Origin: Phenylobacterium sp.
GTDB lineage: Bacteria; Pseudomonadota; Alphaproteobacteria; Caulobacterales; Caulobacteraceae
Direction of reading: 5' to 3'
NCBI GenBank assembly: GCA_019264505.1
Contig: JAHUZY010000316.1
Location: forward strand, 1-11,156
Length of the DNA stretch: 11,156 nucleotides
The notes under the pieces are model-generated. The model had not been told where the DNA came from and did not search any database. It saw only the letters and a program-made list of their open reading frames with translations. Of this stretch, positions 1 through 7,062 are shown in pieces; position 1 is the first letter of the stretch, and each line of letters begins with the position of its first letter. Made by a program: the position numbers and the translations under genes.

Positions 1-21
1 ATGTATCTCCCTTCAGGTTAC

Positions 22-37
22 GCCGCAGGAGTGCGGC
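22..37. repeat. Small perfect hairpin downstream of the GntR gene
   Basis: A perfect 6-bp inverted repeat, GCCGCA and TGCGGC, surrounds a GGAG loop. It lies about 60 bp beyond the stop codon of the minus-strand GntR gene. No T-run follows on either strand, so it does not qualify as a standard intrinsic terminator, though it could help end the GntR transcript. Nothing else is recognisable in positions 1-97. Confidence 0.35.
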
Positions 38-97
38 AAGACCCACGGGAGCGCGGGGCGGTTGCGTCATTCAAACCATATCCCTGGCGCGGCACAA

Positions 98-742
98 CTA
101 TAGAGGCTGGGCTTGGGCGCGACTGCGCATCGCCGCGACAACGGCCCCCGCCGCGCCCCGTCGCAAGGCATGATAGGCGTCAATCCACGCCAGCAGGTCT
201 CTTAGACCGCCCCGCGACAGCAGAGCGCTGAGGACGCGCCATTCCTCGGCCACCTGTGGGAGGGGAAGCACCTCCGCCTCGGCCCGCCGAGGTGCGGCCA
301 GCCTGTCAGAGAGCAGGCGATGGGCCCGCTGCAACGCGAGATTACGGCCCTCCTGCACCAGATGATGGAAGACCACCTCGACCGCCGTCTGAGGCTCATG
401 TTCTGCCCTCGCCGCCACCAGCTCGGCGGCCGCCGCCCAGCGCCCATCCCCGCTGACAAACTGAGGCTCCAACGCCGCACGAAGATAGGCCGCCTGCAGA
501 TCGTAAAGTTCAATGAGATCCACCGCATCGAGGCGCCAGGCGAAGAAGCCCGATCCGCGTCGCTCCTCGATGAGACCTTCCCCTGCCAGCCGGGCGAACG
601 CCTCCCGCACCGGCGTCTGGCTGAGATTGAGCGCCCGCGAAATCTCTGCGGCAGTCAGCTGCTCCCCCATGACGAGGGCGCCTGAGCGCAACTGGGTTCG
701 AATTGCGTTCACCGCCTCGCCATAGGGATCGCGCAGTCGCAT
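98..742 (-). CDS. GntR-family transcriptional regulator with degenerate FCD-like domain
   Basis: A 214-residue DNA-binding regulator. Residues 5-70 form the winged helix typical of GntR proteins: a helix-turn-helix around ISRALNLSQTPVREAFARL, then the wing EGLIEERRGSGFFAW. The rest is helical and fits a short FCD effector domain, including FHHLVQEGRNLAL at 125-137, which matches the family FH...N pattern. FCD domains usually bind a metal through an Asp and three His. Here the Asp two or three residues before FH is absent, and the usual EH near residue 167 reads EW, so the metal site looks lost or changed. The start ATG has only a weak ribosome site (GGAC). The gene is divergent from the XRE-LuxR gene and may regulate it or itself through the shared 275-bp region. 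The effector cannot be told. The GntR assignment is firm and the FCD subclass is likely. Confidence 0.88.
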   Translation of the reverse strand: MRLRDPYGEAVNAIRTQLRSGALVMGEQLTAAEISRALNLSQTPVREAFARLAGEGLIEERRGSGFFAWRLDAVDLIELYDLQAAYLRAALEPQFVSGDGRWAAAAELVAARAEHEPQTAVEVVFHHLVQEGRNLALQRAHRLLSDRLAAPRRAEAEVLPLPQVAEEWRVLSALLSRGGLRDLLAWIDAYHALRRGAAGAVVAAMRSRAQAQPL

Positions 743-1017
743 CGCCCGTCCACGCTAGTTGATCATGAGCCCGCCCCAGGGTTGTGTCCGAAAGGGGCGG
801 CTGGGCCACAGACCTTCTGGTTGTAACCCCAGCCAGGCAACCATCTTTGACCAGCCATCGGCGACGTATCGCCAATATCTGGCGTACAGGCGGGAAATAT
901 AGCAACAAAAATGCGGCAGCTCGGCGCGCTCTGTACAAGCGCGCACAGACTCGGAATAGTTGAGCCTGTCGGCCCGCGAGCCCGCACTGTGACCATAAGT
1001 TGTGTTTTGGAAACCCG
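743..1017. promoter_or_regulatory. Divergent intergenic region between GntR and XRE-LuxR genes
   Basis: This 275-bp spacer must hold the promoters of both divergent regulators. I could not assign convincing -35/-10 pairs. It contains the strong inverted repeat at 924-944, a GACTC site at 949-953 (the GANTC sequence methylated by CcrM in Caulobacter relatives), and a TGATCA palindrome at 760-765, just upstream of the GntR start. Reading frames that cross it lack coding character. Confidence 0.6.
924..944. promoter_or_regulatory. Perfect inverted repeat, candidate operator
   Basis: Two perfect 7-bp arms, GCGCGCT and AGCGCGC, flank the spacer CTGTACA, which itself contains the palindrome TGTACA. 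The site lies 74 bp before the XRE-LuxR start and 182 bp from the GntR start. A dyad of this size between two divergent regulator genes is typical of an operator, but the protein that binds it is not known. Confidence 0.5.
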
Positions 1018-1668
1018 ATGGCGGAGCCTGAAGCCCCACATGACGACCTGACCCTTGCTCAGGTCCTTCGGTTGATCAGGCAAAGACGAGGCCTTCGGGC
1101 GGCGGACGCGGCGATGTCTATGGGGCTGCCCCTTCGCACCTATCTCAACTTTGAAGCCGACCTCAGCGGCGCTTCGCCCGCCCGACTGCTTGCGTTCGCC
1201 GATGCGGCCGACTGCGACGGGATGGCCCTTCTCCTGTGCGCCGGCGGCGCAGATCCCGCCCTGGCGCTCGCCTGCGCCGACAACAAGGCCGCACGGATCG
1301 CCATGGGCGCCGTTGAAGACCTCTATGAGAGCCTCGGGCCAGAGCTCAGCAGTCTGACCGCAGCGGCTGTCGTCGGGGCCTTTGATCGCGCCAGCACCCT
1401 GCTGAAAGATGACGCCTTCGCCCGTTCACGGGAACGAGCCGACGACCCCGGCGACCCGCTGAGCCTCTTGACCCAGCGTCAGCTGGAATGTCTGCGTTGG
1501 GCTCAGGCGGGCAAGAGCTCCAATGATATCGGCGTCATCTTGGGGATTTCGCATCGCACCGTCGACAGTCACATCAAGGAAGCCTGCGCCAGGCTGGAGG
1601 TCAGAACCCGCGTGCAGGCGATTTCCCGGGCCATAGAGTTGGGGCTGCTGGCGCCGCGACCTCGGTAA
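1018..1668 (+). CDS. Two-headed regulator: XRE-like N-terminus plus LuxR/GerE C-terminus
   Basis: A 216-residue transcription factor with two DNA-binding regions. Residues 11-72 look like a Cro/C1-type helix-turn-helix (LAQVLRLIRQRRGLRAADAA, then a second helix ending in a TYLNFEA segment). Residues 149-211 are a clear LuxR/GerE domain: LTQRQLECLRWAQAGKSSNDIG, then ISHRTVDSHIKEACARLEV and IELGLL. The LuxR half is the kind found in quorum-sensing regulators (ECLRWAxxGKSS), but no autoinducer-binding domain fits in the 75 residues between. The ATG at 1018 was chosen because GGAA lies about 8 bases upstream. A TTG at 1000 in the same frame would add six residues and has no ribosome site. The gene ends in a short hairpin and is transcribed alone. 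The LuxR domain is firm; the XRE reading is likely but divergent. Confidence 0.88.
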   Translation: MAEPEAPHDDLTLAQVLRLIRQRRGLRAADAAMSMGLPLRTYLNFEADLSGASPARLLAFADAADCDGMALLLCAGGADPALALACADNKAARIAMGAVEDLYESLGPELSSLTAAAVVGAFDRASTLLKDDAFARSRERADDPGDPLSLLTQRQLECLRWAQAGKSSNDIGVILGISHRTVDSHIKEACARLEVRTRVQAISRAIELGLLAPRPR

Positions 1669-1677
1669 ACTTACCGA
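1662..1677. repeat. Inverted repeat over the stop codon of the XRE-LuxR gene
   Basis: Seven-base arms TCGGTAA and TTACCGA meet around AC and include the TAA stop at 1666-1668. As RNA this folds to a 6-bp stem with an AACT loop. There is no T-run after it, so a role as terminator or transcript-end protection is only a suggestion. The dyad could equally be a protein-binding site. Confidence 0.35.
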
Positions 1678-2173
1678 TGCCCGCCCGCGCGACGAACGAC
1701 CGGCCAATAGCGCCTGGAGGCCAGCCCAGCGCAGATCGACCCATCGGCTCACCATCGAACGACCTGGACGGACCCTGGCGGCGCCCCTCGCGATGAGGAC
1801 GGCGGTCAGCGGGTCTCTTAGCCCCCCGTCCCCCGCAGCTGACACCGCCCCTCGACTGAAGCTTCTTTTGGTCCGTCCGCCTTGGGACTCCGCGACCAGG
1901 TGCTCAACCAAGGTTGCGGCGCGTGCCCCAAGCTTGGTCCACAGACCCTCGCCGCGGCCCTCTGAGGCTCGAAAGGCTCGCGGCAAAGCTAGCCTGTTAG
2001 CTCGCAGGTCACGGCCAACACCCAGCCGATAAGGCGTCGGCCAAGCCTCGCTGAGGTTGCTAGACAGCTGAGATTTTGCATGCAAGCTCTACCATGGAGT
2101 GACCTATAGCGGCGCGCGCCTTGGCCAAAGATCCGGTCATACGGACAATAGGTTGTCACTTTGGGGGATCGTC
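1678..2173. other. Gene-poor spacer of about 500 bp
   Basis: No convincing gene is seen. A minus-strand frame stays open from about 2085 to 1426 and contains a protein-like stretch (GLWTKLGARAATLVEHLVAE near 1960-1900). It runs antisense into the LuxR coding end, has no ribosome site and is very rich in Arg and Gly, so I treat it as chance or a decayed relic. The right part should hold the promoter of the adhesin-like gene. It includes two perfect palindromes, TTGCATGCAA at 2076-2085 and GGCGCGCGCC at 2111-2120. Confidence 0.5.
2076..2120. promoter_or_regulatory. Two perfect 10-bp palindromes upstream of the exported-protein genes
   Basis: TTGCATGCAA (2076-2085) and GGCGCGCGCC (2111-2120) are each self-complementary over ten bases. 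Their centres are 35 bp apart, and they lie 54-98 bp before the ATG at 2174. Position and symmetry suggest regulator binding, but no named regulator motif was recognised, and short GC palindromes are common in GC-rich DNA. Confidence 0.25.
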
Positions 2174-2575
2174 ATGAGAACCGCCGTCGCAGCGCTTATC
2201 GCCATCGCCACCGTTGCGAGTTCTGGACTCGCCAGCGCTCAGTCTAGCTACCTCTGGGAAGAACTCGGCTCAGGTGACGGAATCACAGCGAGTTATAATC
2301 CGCTCTCGGTTCAGCATTCAGAGGGCGTGGTCACCTTTCTAGAGAAGATTAGCTACGCCTCGCCTTCGACCCTCTCTAACGGCGAGTCGATGGGCTACTA
2401 CACCGTCGAGATGACGATCGCCTGCGCCGCCGACACCTTTAAGCACGCGAACTATACCGCCTATACGCCTGCAGGCGAGGTCATCCCGGGCGTTGAGGAC
2501 CCGACGCCCTCGGGCATGAATCCCATTTCGCCAGACGGCGTGCCCGCAGCCTTCAAGGCCAAGTTCTGCAAATAG
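2174..2575 (+). CDS. Small exported protein, surface-adhesin-E-like
   Basis: A 133-residue secreted protein. Residues 1-22 are a Sec signal peptide with a hydrophobic core (VAALIAIATVASSGLA) and an ASA-Q cleavage site. The mature part has a Trp near the start (W28), a central Cys (C84 in VEMTIACAAD), a YTAYTPAGEVI segment, PISPDGVPAAF and a final Cys (C132). This W...C...Y..aG.v...PI.P.s...C pattern fits the surface-adhesin-E-like family of small periplasmic or outer-surface proteins, whose role in most bacteria is unknown. The two cysteines probably form a disulfide. The start is chosen for GGGGGA eight bases upstream. A frame open from 2099 would bury the signal peptide behind 25 residues and is not favoured. 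The gene is 45 bp before, and probably co-transcribed with, the next exported protein. Confidence 0.75.
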   Translation: MRTAVAALIAIATVASSGLASAQSSYLWEELGSGDGITASYNPLSVQHSEGVVTFLEKISYASPSTLSNGESMGYYTVEMTIACAADTFKHANYTAYTPAGEVIPGVEDPTPSGMNPISPDGVPAAFKAKFCK

Positions 2576-2620
2576 TCGTCGCCTGCCCCTCATCCCCTCC
2601 AAGCCTTCTGAGGACGTCGA

Positions 2621-3349
2621 ATGCTAGCTCTTCTGGCCGCTGCAAGCCTTGGGGCCCAGCCTTGCGCGCCTATCCAGGCGCTCGCCCAGCAAGCCCTGGG
2701 GGCGGCCGGGGTTGTCGCGACAGGGCCGGCCTCAACCGACACAACAGGCTGCTCGGTCAGCCTGAACGGTGGAGCCGAAATGGGGGCGAGCTTCGTGCAG
2801 GTCGCAGCCAAGCTCGACCAGGCCCTGACCGGTGAAGGCTGGACCCGAAACCTGTCGGCCGACGCCGATGGTCCTGATGGAACAGCCGCCGGCTACGACA
2901 GGGCAGGCCAGAGCCTTTCCGTTTCGGTCAGCCAGACCAAACGGAGCCCCAGACCCGCATACAGCGTGGTTTTGGCCTTAACCGCGACCGCCGACGCCGC
3001 CCCCGCGCCTGACGCCATGACGTCGGCCGTCGTTCTCGACCCAGCCTGCCTGGCGAAAACCGCCTGGGCGGTGGATCCGGCCGCCGACAAGATCCAAGCC
3101 TTTGGCTGCCGACCGCTCAGCGACATTCCCGCCCCTGACGCCGAGGGTTTCGTCAACTACACCCGGCCAGCCGTCGACGGGCAGGATGGCGGCTTCACCC
3201 GCGCCAAGCCCTCGGCTGACGCGCCCGCCGGCAAGGTTGCCTTTGTTGTCCAGGACAACACTGGTGGCAGTTTCACCGCCCAGGCCACAGTGACTGGCGT
3301 GCTCGGCGGTGATGGGTTCATGGAGGCTGACGGCCTCACGGTCGAGTAA
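2621..3349 (+). CDS. Exported protein of unknown function
   Basis: A 242-residue protein that I do not recognise. It begins with a short hydrophobic leader (MLALLAAASLGAQ), consistent with export. The segment before C15 (GAQPC) is not a proper lipobox, so it is probably not a lipoprotein. The mature chain is rich in Ala, Gly, Asp and Thr. It contains four cysteines (C15, C44, C143, C163), which would suit two disulfides, and alternating beta-type stretches such as SLSVSVSQ, YSVVLALTAT and KVAFVVQD. The middle (residues 122-135) is an Ala/Pro linker, so two small domains are possible. GAGG eight bases before the ATG supports the start. It follows the adhesin-E-like gene by 45 bp on the same strand, which suggests a joint envelope function. 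It ends 4 bp from the stop of the convergent membrane-protein gene. Confidence 0.72.
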   Translation: MLALLAAASLGAQPCAPIQALAQQALGAAGVVATGPASTDTTGCSVSLNGGAEMGASFVQVAAKLDQALTGEGWTRNLSADADGPDGTAAGYDRAGQSLSVSVSQTKRSPRPAYSVVLALTATADAAPAPDAMTSAVVLDPACLAKTAWAVDPAADKIQAFGCRPLSDIPAPDAEGFVNYTRPAVDGQDGGFTRAKPSADAPAGKVAFVVQDNTGGSFTAQATVTGVLGGDGFMEADGLTVE

Positions 3350-3353
3350 GTCC

Positions 3354-4520
3354 TCAGCGCCCCCGGGTCAGGGCCCTGTACTCCACCAGCCGTTCCTTAT
3401 CGCGCCGCACCTGGTCGCCGATGGTGTTGTCCACGTCCAGAGAGGCGAAGCGGACCCAGCCGTCCAGGCCGAGCTTGTCCTTCACCGCCTCGGTCGGGGT
3501 CTGCCATCGGGCGTATGACATCCACGACACGATGATAGCGAGGATCACCGCCACACCCTGCAGGACGCGGAACCCGATCTCATTGGCGCCGGGCGCAGGC
3601 CAAAAGGCGAAGACGACGAGCCAGGTGATCAGCACCAGCGGCGTCGTGATCCGTCCGATCCAGCGCATCCAATAGCGCTCCCGCCGCACCCGCCAGAGCT
3701 CCATCTGGGCGTACTTTTCCAGATACTCCATGCGCGCCCCGATCCACATGACCAGGCGGGTGAGGAACAAGGCGCGCTGCCCCCAGCCCTTGCCGTCCAT
3801 CTGAAACTGGGTCTCGGCCTGGTCGGCCATAGCCCGGGCGTTGGTGAACAGGTTCTGCAACTCTCGCGTCCGCTGCACGATCTCGCGTGAGAGCTCATAG
3901 GAGTCGTTCTCCAGGCGGAACCGGTACTGGATGAACAGGATGGCGGAGACCCCATGGAAGACGCCCAGGATGGCCAGCATGCCAACCACCGCCAGGCCCA
4001 GGCCCTGCACCTGATCTCCCACCCACCGGGCGAACACGGTGGGGCCCAACACCGCCATGACGGCGAAGCCCGAAATGGCCAGGGCTTGGGTCAGCCGCTT
4101 AATCCCCACATGCACCCGCAGCGCGTTGAACACGCGACGGCCATAGCCGTGAATCCGGCCACGAATGTCGGCGTCGATCGGGAAGCGGTCTTCGATCTGC
4201 CGGGTGAACAGGACGTGGAAGCGGTCGGGTTTGTTTTCGGTTTCCCAGAACGGGAAGATGTCCAGCGCCTGGTTGAAATACTGGTCGATATTGCCGGAAA
4301 TCGCCGCAATAGCGTCCGGATCCAGGGTGAAATAGTCGCTCTCCTGGATGGGGCGCAGGATGCCATCCTGGGCGCCGATGGGCTCTGGCCGGGCGGCCGG
4401 GGTGGCCGGCGGGGTCATCCGATGGGGAATGTCCGCCGCGCCTGGAGGGGGGGCCAGCTGGGCTGCGAAGCTGGCGGCCATGGTCGCGCCGGCGCCGGGC
4501 GTCTGATCGTCATGCGACAT
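3354..4520 (-). CDS. Inner-membrane protein of unknown function, four helices
   Basis: A 388-residue protein that I cannot name. The first 50 residues are Pro/Ala-rich and probably disordered. Residues 55-140 look soluble and acidic/aromatic (ESDYFTLDPDAIAAISGNID). Two hydrophobic helices follow at about 144-162 and 174-198. A long polar, probably coiled-coil helical region (200-285; YELSREIVQRTRELQNLF) comes next, then two more helices at about 289-307 and 318-336. A charged tail includes LDVDNTIGDQVRRDKERL. The arrangement of two helix hairpins around a large helical loop suggests a structural or sensing role in the inner membrane, but no catalytic motif is visible. The start lacks a clear ribosome site, and a Met at residue 14 is an alternative. 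The gene stands alone and is convergent with the exported-protein gene with no room for a separate terminator. Confidence 0.8.
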   Translation of the reverse strand: MSHDDQTPGAGATMAASFAAQLAPPPGAADIPHRMTPPATPAARPEPIGAQDGILRPIQESDYFTLDPDAIAAISGNIDQYFNQALDIFPFWETENKPDRFHVLFTRQIEDRFPIDADIRGRIHGYGRRVFNALRVHVGIKRLTQALAISGFAVMAVLGPTVFARWVGDQVQGLGLAVVGMLAILGVFHGVSAILFIQYRFRLENDSYELSREIVQRTRELQNLFTNARAMADQAETQFQMDGKGWGQRALFLTRLVMWIGARMEYLEKYAQMELWRVRRERYWMRWIGRITTPLVLITWLVVFAFWPAPGANEIGFRVLQGVAVILAIIVSWMSYARWQTPTEAVKDKLGLDGWVRFASLDVDNTIGDQVRRDKERLVEYRALTRGR

Positions 4521-4788
4521 GGCGGACGCTTGAACCCCCTGGATCTGAGCAGTGAAGCTTAGAACATGGATAGTGTCGGGCCGACGACCTTCTCGCCAAA
4601 GGCGAAGCTGTGAGCTTGATATCGGCGCGATCCCGACCCGGTCGCAAGTGAAGTTTCAGACAGGCGAGGCCCGCGGGCGTTGAAGTTCTGTGCTAGGATT
4701 GCGACATAGCCGTCTTTCAGACGTTCCGCCTGCGCCGCCCCTTGCGGGGGCTTAAGGATCGCAGTCGGACCGGGAGTTTCGCACCGCC
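4521..4788. promoter_or_regulatory. Divergent spacer and map leader with three small hairpins
   Basis: This 268-bp region separates the minus-strand membrane-protein gene from map and must hold both promoters. I could not assign a firm sigma-70 site. Three perfect small stems are present: TCGCC/GGCGA with an AAA loop at 4593-4605, CGTCT/AGACG with a TTC loop at 4711-4723, and GCCCC/GGGGC with a TTGCG loop at 4737-4751. The last two are 65 and 37 bp before the map ATG, so they would lie in its 5' leader if transcription starts upstream of about 4700. Confidence 0.4.
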
Positions 4789-5613
4789 ATGAGCACCACC
4801 GACGTCCTCGAAGCCGAGTATCGCGACGGCCAGATCCGCACCCATGGGCCTGAGGGCTTCGAGGGCATGCGCAAGGCCGGCCGGCTGGCGGCCGAGTGCC
4901 TGGACATGCTGACCCCCCATGTGGTCCCCGGCGTCGTCACCGACGATCTCGACCGCATGGCCCGGGAGTTCATCCTCGACCACGGCGCCCTGCCCGCCTG
5001 CCTCTTCTATCGCGGCTATTCCAAGACGGTCTGCATCTCGGTCAATCACGTGGTCTGCCATGGGATTCCCGGCGAGCGGGTGCTGCGCGAGGGCGACATC
5101 GCCAATATCGACGTCACCTGTATCGTCGACGGCTGGCACGGCGATCACAGCCGCATGTACGGGGTCGGCCCCGTTTCAGCCCGCTCCAAGCGGCTGGTGG
5201 AGGTCACCTACGAGTCCATCGCCCGCGGGATCGCGGCGGTGAAGCCCGGCGCCACCACCGGCGACATCGGCCACGCCATCCAGTCCTATGTGGAATCCAT
5301 GCGCTGCTCAGTGGTTCGCGACTTCTGCGGCCATGGCTTGGGCAAGGTGTTTCACGACGCCCCCAACATCCTGCACTTCGGCCAGCCCGGTCAGGGCGAG
5401 GTGCTGAAGGCCGGCATGTTCTTCACCATCGAGCCCATGGTGAACCTGGGCAAACCCGCGGTGAAGGTGCTGGCCGACGGCTGGACGGCGGTCACCCGCG
5501 ACAAGTCCCTCTCGGCCCAGTGCGAGCACTCCATCGGCGTCACCGAGGATGGAGCCGAGATCTTCACCGCCTCCCCGGCCGGCCTCTTCCAGCCCCCGAT
5601 CGAAACCGCCTGA
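4789..5613 (+). CDS. map: Type I methionine aminopeptidase
   Basis: A cytosolic metalloenzyme that removes the initiator Met from new proteins when the second residue is small. At 274 residues it has the size of bacterial type I enzymes and lacks the insert of type II. All five metal ligands are visible: D108 (ANIDVT), D119 (HGDHSRMY), H182 (CGHGLGKVFHD), E215 (FTIEPM) and E246 (QCEHSIG). The substrate-site histidines H91 (VVCHGIPG) and H189 are also present. A GGGAG about 12 bases before the ATG is an acceptable though distant ribosome site. The following gene is convergent, 37 bp away, so map is probably transcribed alone. In several alphaproteobacteria map sits beside sfsA and radC; neither is here. 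It is a housekeeping gene and anchors this part of the window as chromosomal. Confidence 0.97.
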   Translation: MSTTDVLEAEYRDGQIRTHGPEGFEGMRKAGRLAAECLDMLTPHVVPGVVTDDLDRMAREFILDHGALPACLFYRGYSKTVCISVNHVVCHGIPGERVLREGDIANIDVTCIVDGWHGDHSRMYGVGPVSARSKRLVEVTYESIARGIAAVKPGATTGDIGHAIQSYVESMRCSVVRDFCGHGLGKVFHDAPNILHFGQPGQGEVLKAGMFFTIEPMVNLGKPAVKVLADGWTAVTRDKSLSAQCEHSIGVTEDGAEIFTASPAGLFQPPIETA

Positions 5614-5650
5614 GGCCCAAGCGGGTCAGGCTCCTGGCGTCGCAAAGCCG

Positions 5651-6088
5651 TCAGTCCTCGACCTCTTCACCGATCGCGCAGGCGAACCACTCGAGCTCGT
5701 TCCGCTCGAACTTCAGCGTTTCGTAGAAGCAGATCGCCTCTTCATTGTCGGTCTCTGTGGCGAGCCAGGCATAGGTGCACCCCCGCGCCTCCCCCCATCC
5801 GACCAGTGCGGCGATGAGCTGGCGTCCAATCCCGCGGCGCTTGTGGCTAGGGGCCACGCCGAGATTGTCGATGTAGAGATCAGACGCCCGGTCAGGCTGG
5901 ACATGCACCATGCCGCGGATCTGGCCGACCACCTGGTCATCCTCCACGGCCACGAACATCACGTGACCGGCCGCGGCCAGAAACGGGCCTAGTCGATCGG
6001 GCGTGATCTCCTCGTCGAACACATCGTCGGCGACCTTGGCCAGCAGGTCTGCGTTTTCCGCCGTGACGCCATGAATGGCGATCGCCAT
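5651..6088 (-). CDS. GNAT acetyltransferase, AAC(3)-I-like
   Basis: A 145-residue N-acetyltransferase of the GNAT fold. The acetyl-CoA motif is clear at residues 76-92 (LGVAPSHKRRGIGRQLI, with the RRGIG pyrophosphate loop at 84-88). The final strand/helix element EEAICFYETLKF (116-127) is also typical. The pattern of a short N-terminus, LYIDNLGV before the CoA loop, and a Thr-Asp-Asn acidic segment before the Ala-hydrophobic-x-hydrophobic-Tyr helix resembles the aminoglycoside 3-N-acetyltransferase I group. This similarity is only by eye, and many members of that shape have unknown substrates, so no resistance claim is made. AAGGAG lies 8 bases before the ATG and fixes the start. The gene follows the LytTR gene by 35 bp on the same strand and is probably its operon partner. 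Confidence 0.9.
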   Translation of the reverse strand: MAIAIHGVTAENADLLAKVADDVFDEEITPDRLGPFLAAAGHVMFVAVEDDQVVGQIRGMVHVQPDRASDLYIDNLGVAPSHKRRGIGRQLIAALVGWGEARGCTYAWLATETDNEEAICFYETLKFERNELEWFACAIGEEVED

Positions 6089-6123
6089 CGCACGCTCTCC
6101 TTTGCGCGTATCGGACAGGCCTC

Positions 6124-7062
6124 TCAGGACGCGCCCATGCGCAGACGTTTGAGCGCCTCAGGATACCGTCGCGACAGAGGCGCCTCCATACCGTCAAGTG
6201 AGACGCTGTAGTCGCCGGACCCTTCAGGTGTCAGGCCGGTGACCGCGCGGGCGTTCACCAGCCAGGACCGGTGCGTGCGCAGGAAGTCTGCGGTCCCGAG
6301 CTCTGCCTCAAGGGCGGCGAGCGAGCCCCGCATCATCGGCCGGCGACCGTCCCGGAGTCGGAACTCCACGTAGTTCCCAGCGCTCGTCACCGCCAGGATG
6401 TCGTCCAGCCGCACCCGCACCAACCGGGCGCCGTCGCGGATGTCGAACACCTGCGCAGCCGCCGGCGCAGGTTCGCCGCCCCGGTCCAGGACGTCGACGA
6501 GCAGGTAGCCGCCGACGAGCAGGGCGTAGGCGACTAGGTCCTTCCAGACTTCGTACCGGTAGCCCCCGACCGCCGCCGACAGGTCATAGGCCTGTCCCAG
6601 GCCTGCAAAGGCCATGGCGCGAAACAGGATGAACAGACCCACGTGCAGCACGGAAAACATGAGCGCCGCCGCCACGTGGGCCCCCAGCCGCATGGGCCAG
6701 GACCAGGCTCTGGTCGTCCGCAGGACCGCCCAGGGCGTCCAGGCCAGCAGAGTGATGGCAAGCCAGCTTGAGCCCTCCAAGACAAGGTGTTCGACCACCC
6801 GACCGCGCCCACCCTGGGTGAAGCCCAGGACATTGAGCAGACACACCGCCCCGGCGCCGATGGTGATCACGAGCCAGCCGATCACCAGCTGGCGACGCGC
6901 CCGATCCGTTGGCCGCCGCTCGTCCCACCGGCTGCGCCGCTTATCCCTGGAGGCTTTTCCGACGGGTCGCCCGTCGCGATGAGAGGGCTCGTTCACCTGA
7001 GAGGGAGACTGCGCCATGAGCGATCCGAGCTCGCGCCGATACGATCTGGACTGGATCCGCAT
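6124..7062 (-). CDS. Membrane-anchored LytTR transcriptional regulator
   Basis: A one-piece regulator of up to 312 residues. After a very basic N-terminus it has four hydrophobic helices at about 58-80, 96-114, 126-150 and 172-191. A LytTR DNA-binding domain follows (206-308), with hallmark segments VRLDDILAVTSAGNYVEF and FLRTHRSWLVNARAV. Such proteins sense something in or near the membrane and bind promoter DNA directly. Two starts are possible. The ATG at 7062 has AAGG seven bases upstream but lies 47 bp inside the divergent acyltransferase gene. The ATG at 7017 gives 297 residues and shares the bases CATG with the acyltransferase start, but has a weak ribosome site. Downstream it probably carries the GNAT gene in the same transcript. 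Overlap with the acyltransferase gene suggests the two are regulated together. The family call is firm. Confidence 0.92.
   Translation of the reverse strand: MRIQSRSYRRELGSLMAQSPSQVNEPSHRDGRPVGKASRDKRRSRWDERRPTDRARRQLVIGWLVITIGAGAVCLLNVLGFTQGGRGRVVEHLVLEGSSWLAITLLAWTPWAVLRTTRAWSWPMRLGAHVAAALMFSVLHVGLFILFRAMAFAGLGQAYDLSAAVGGYRYEVWKDLVAYALLVGGYLLVDVLDRGGEPAPAAAQVFDIRDGARLVRVRLDDILAVTSAGNYVEFRLRDGRRPMMRGSLAALEAELGTADFLRTHRSWLVNARAVTGLTPEGSGDYSVSLDGMEAPLSRRYPEALKRLRMGAS

Noticed and set aside
1426..2085. Long minus-strand frame of 219 codons
   Set aside because: It overlaps the LuxR coding end in antisense, lacks a ribosome site and is dominated by Arg/Gly/Ser typical of GC-rich shadow frames; only a short stretch looks protein-like.
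3954..4562. Plus-strand frame antisense to the membrane protein
   Set aside because: His/Gly/Arg-rich antisense shadow without a ribosome site.
4896..5726. Long plus-strand frame over map
   Set aside because: Arg/Pro/His-rich shadow of map in another frame.
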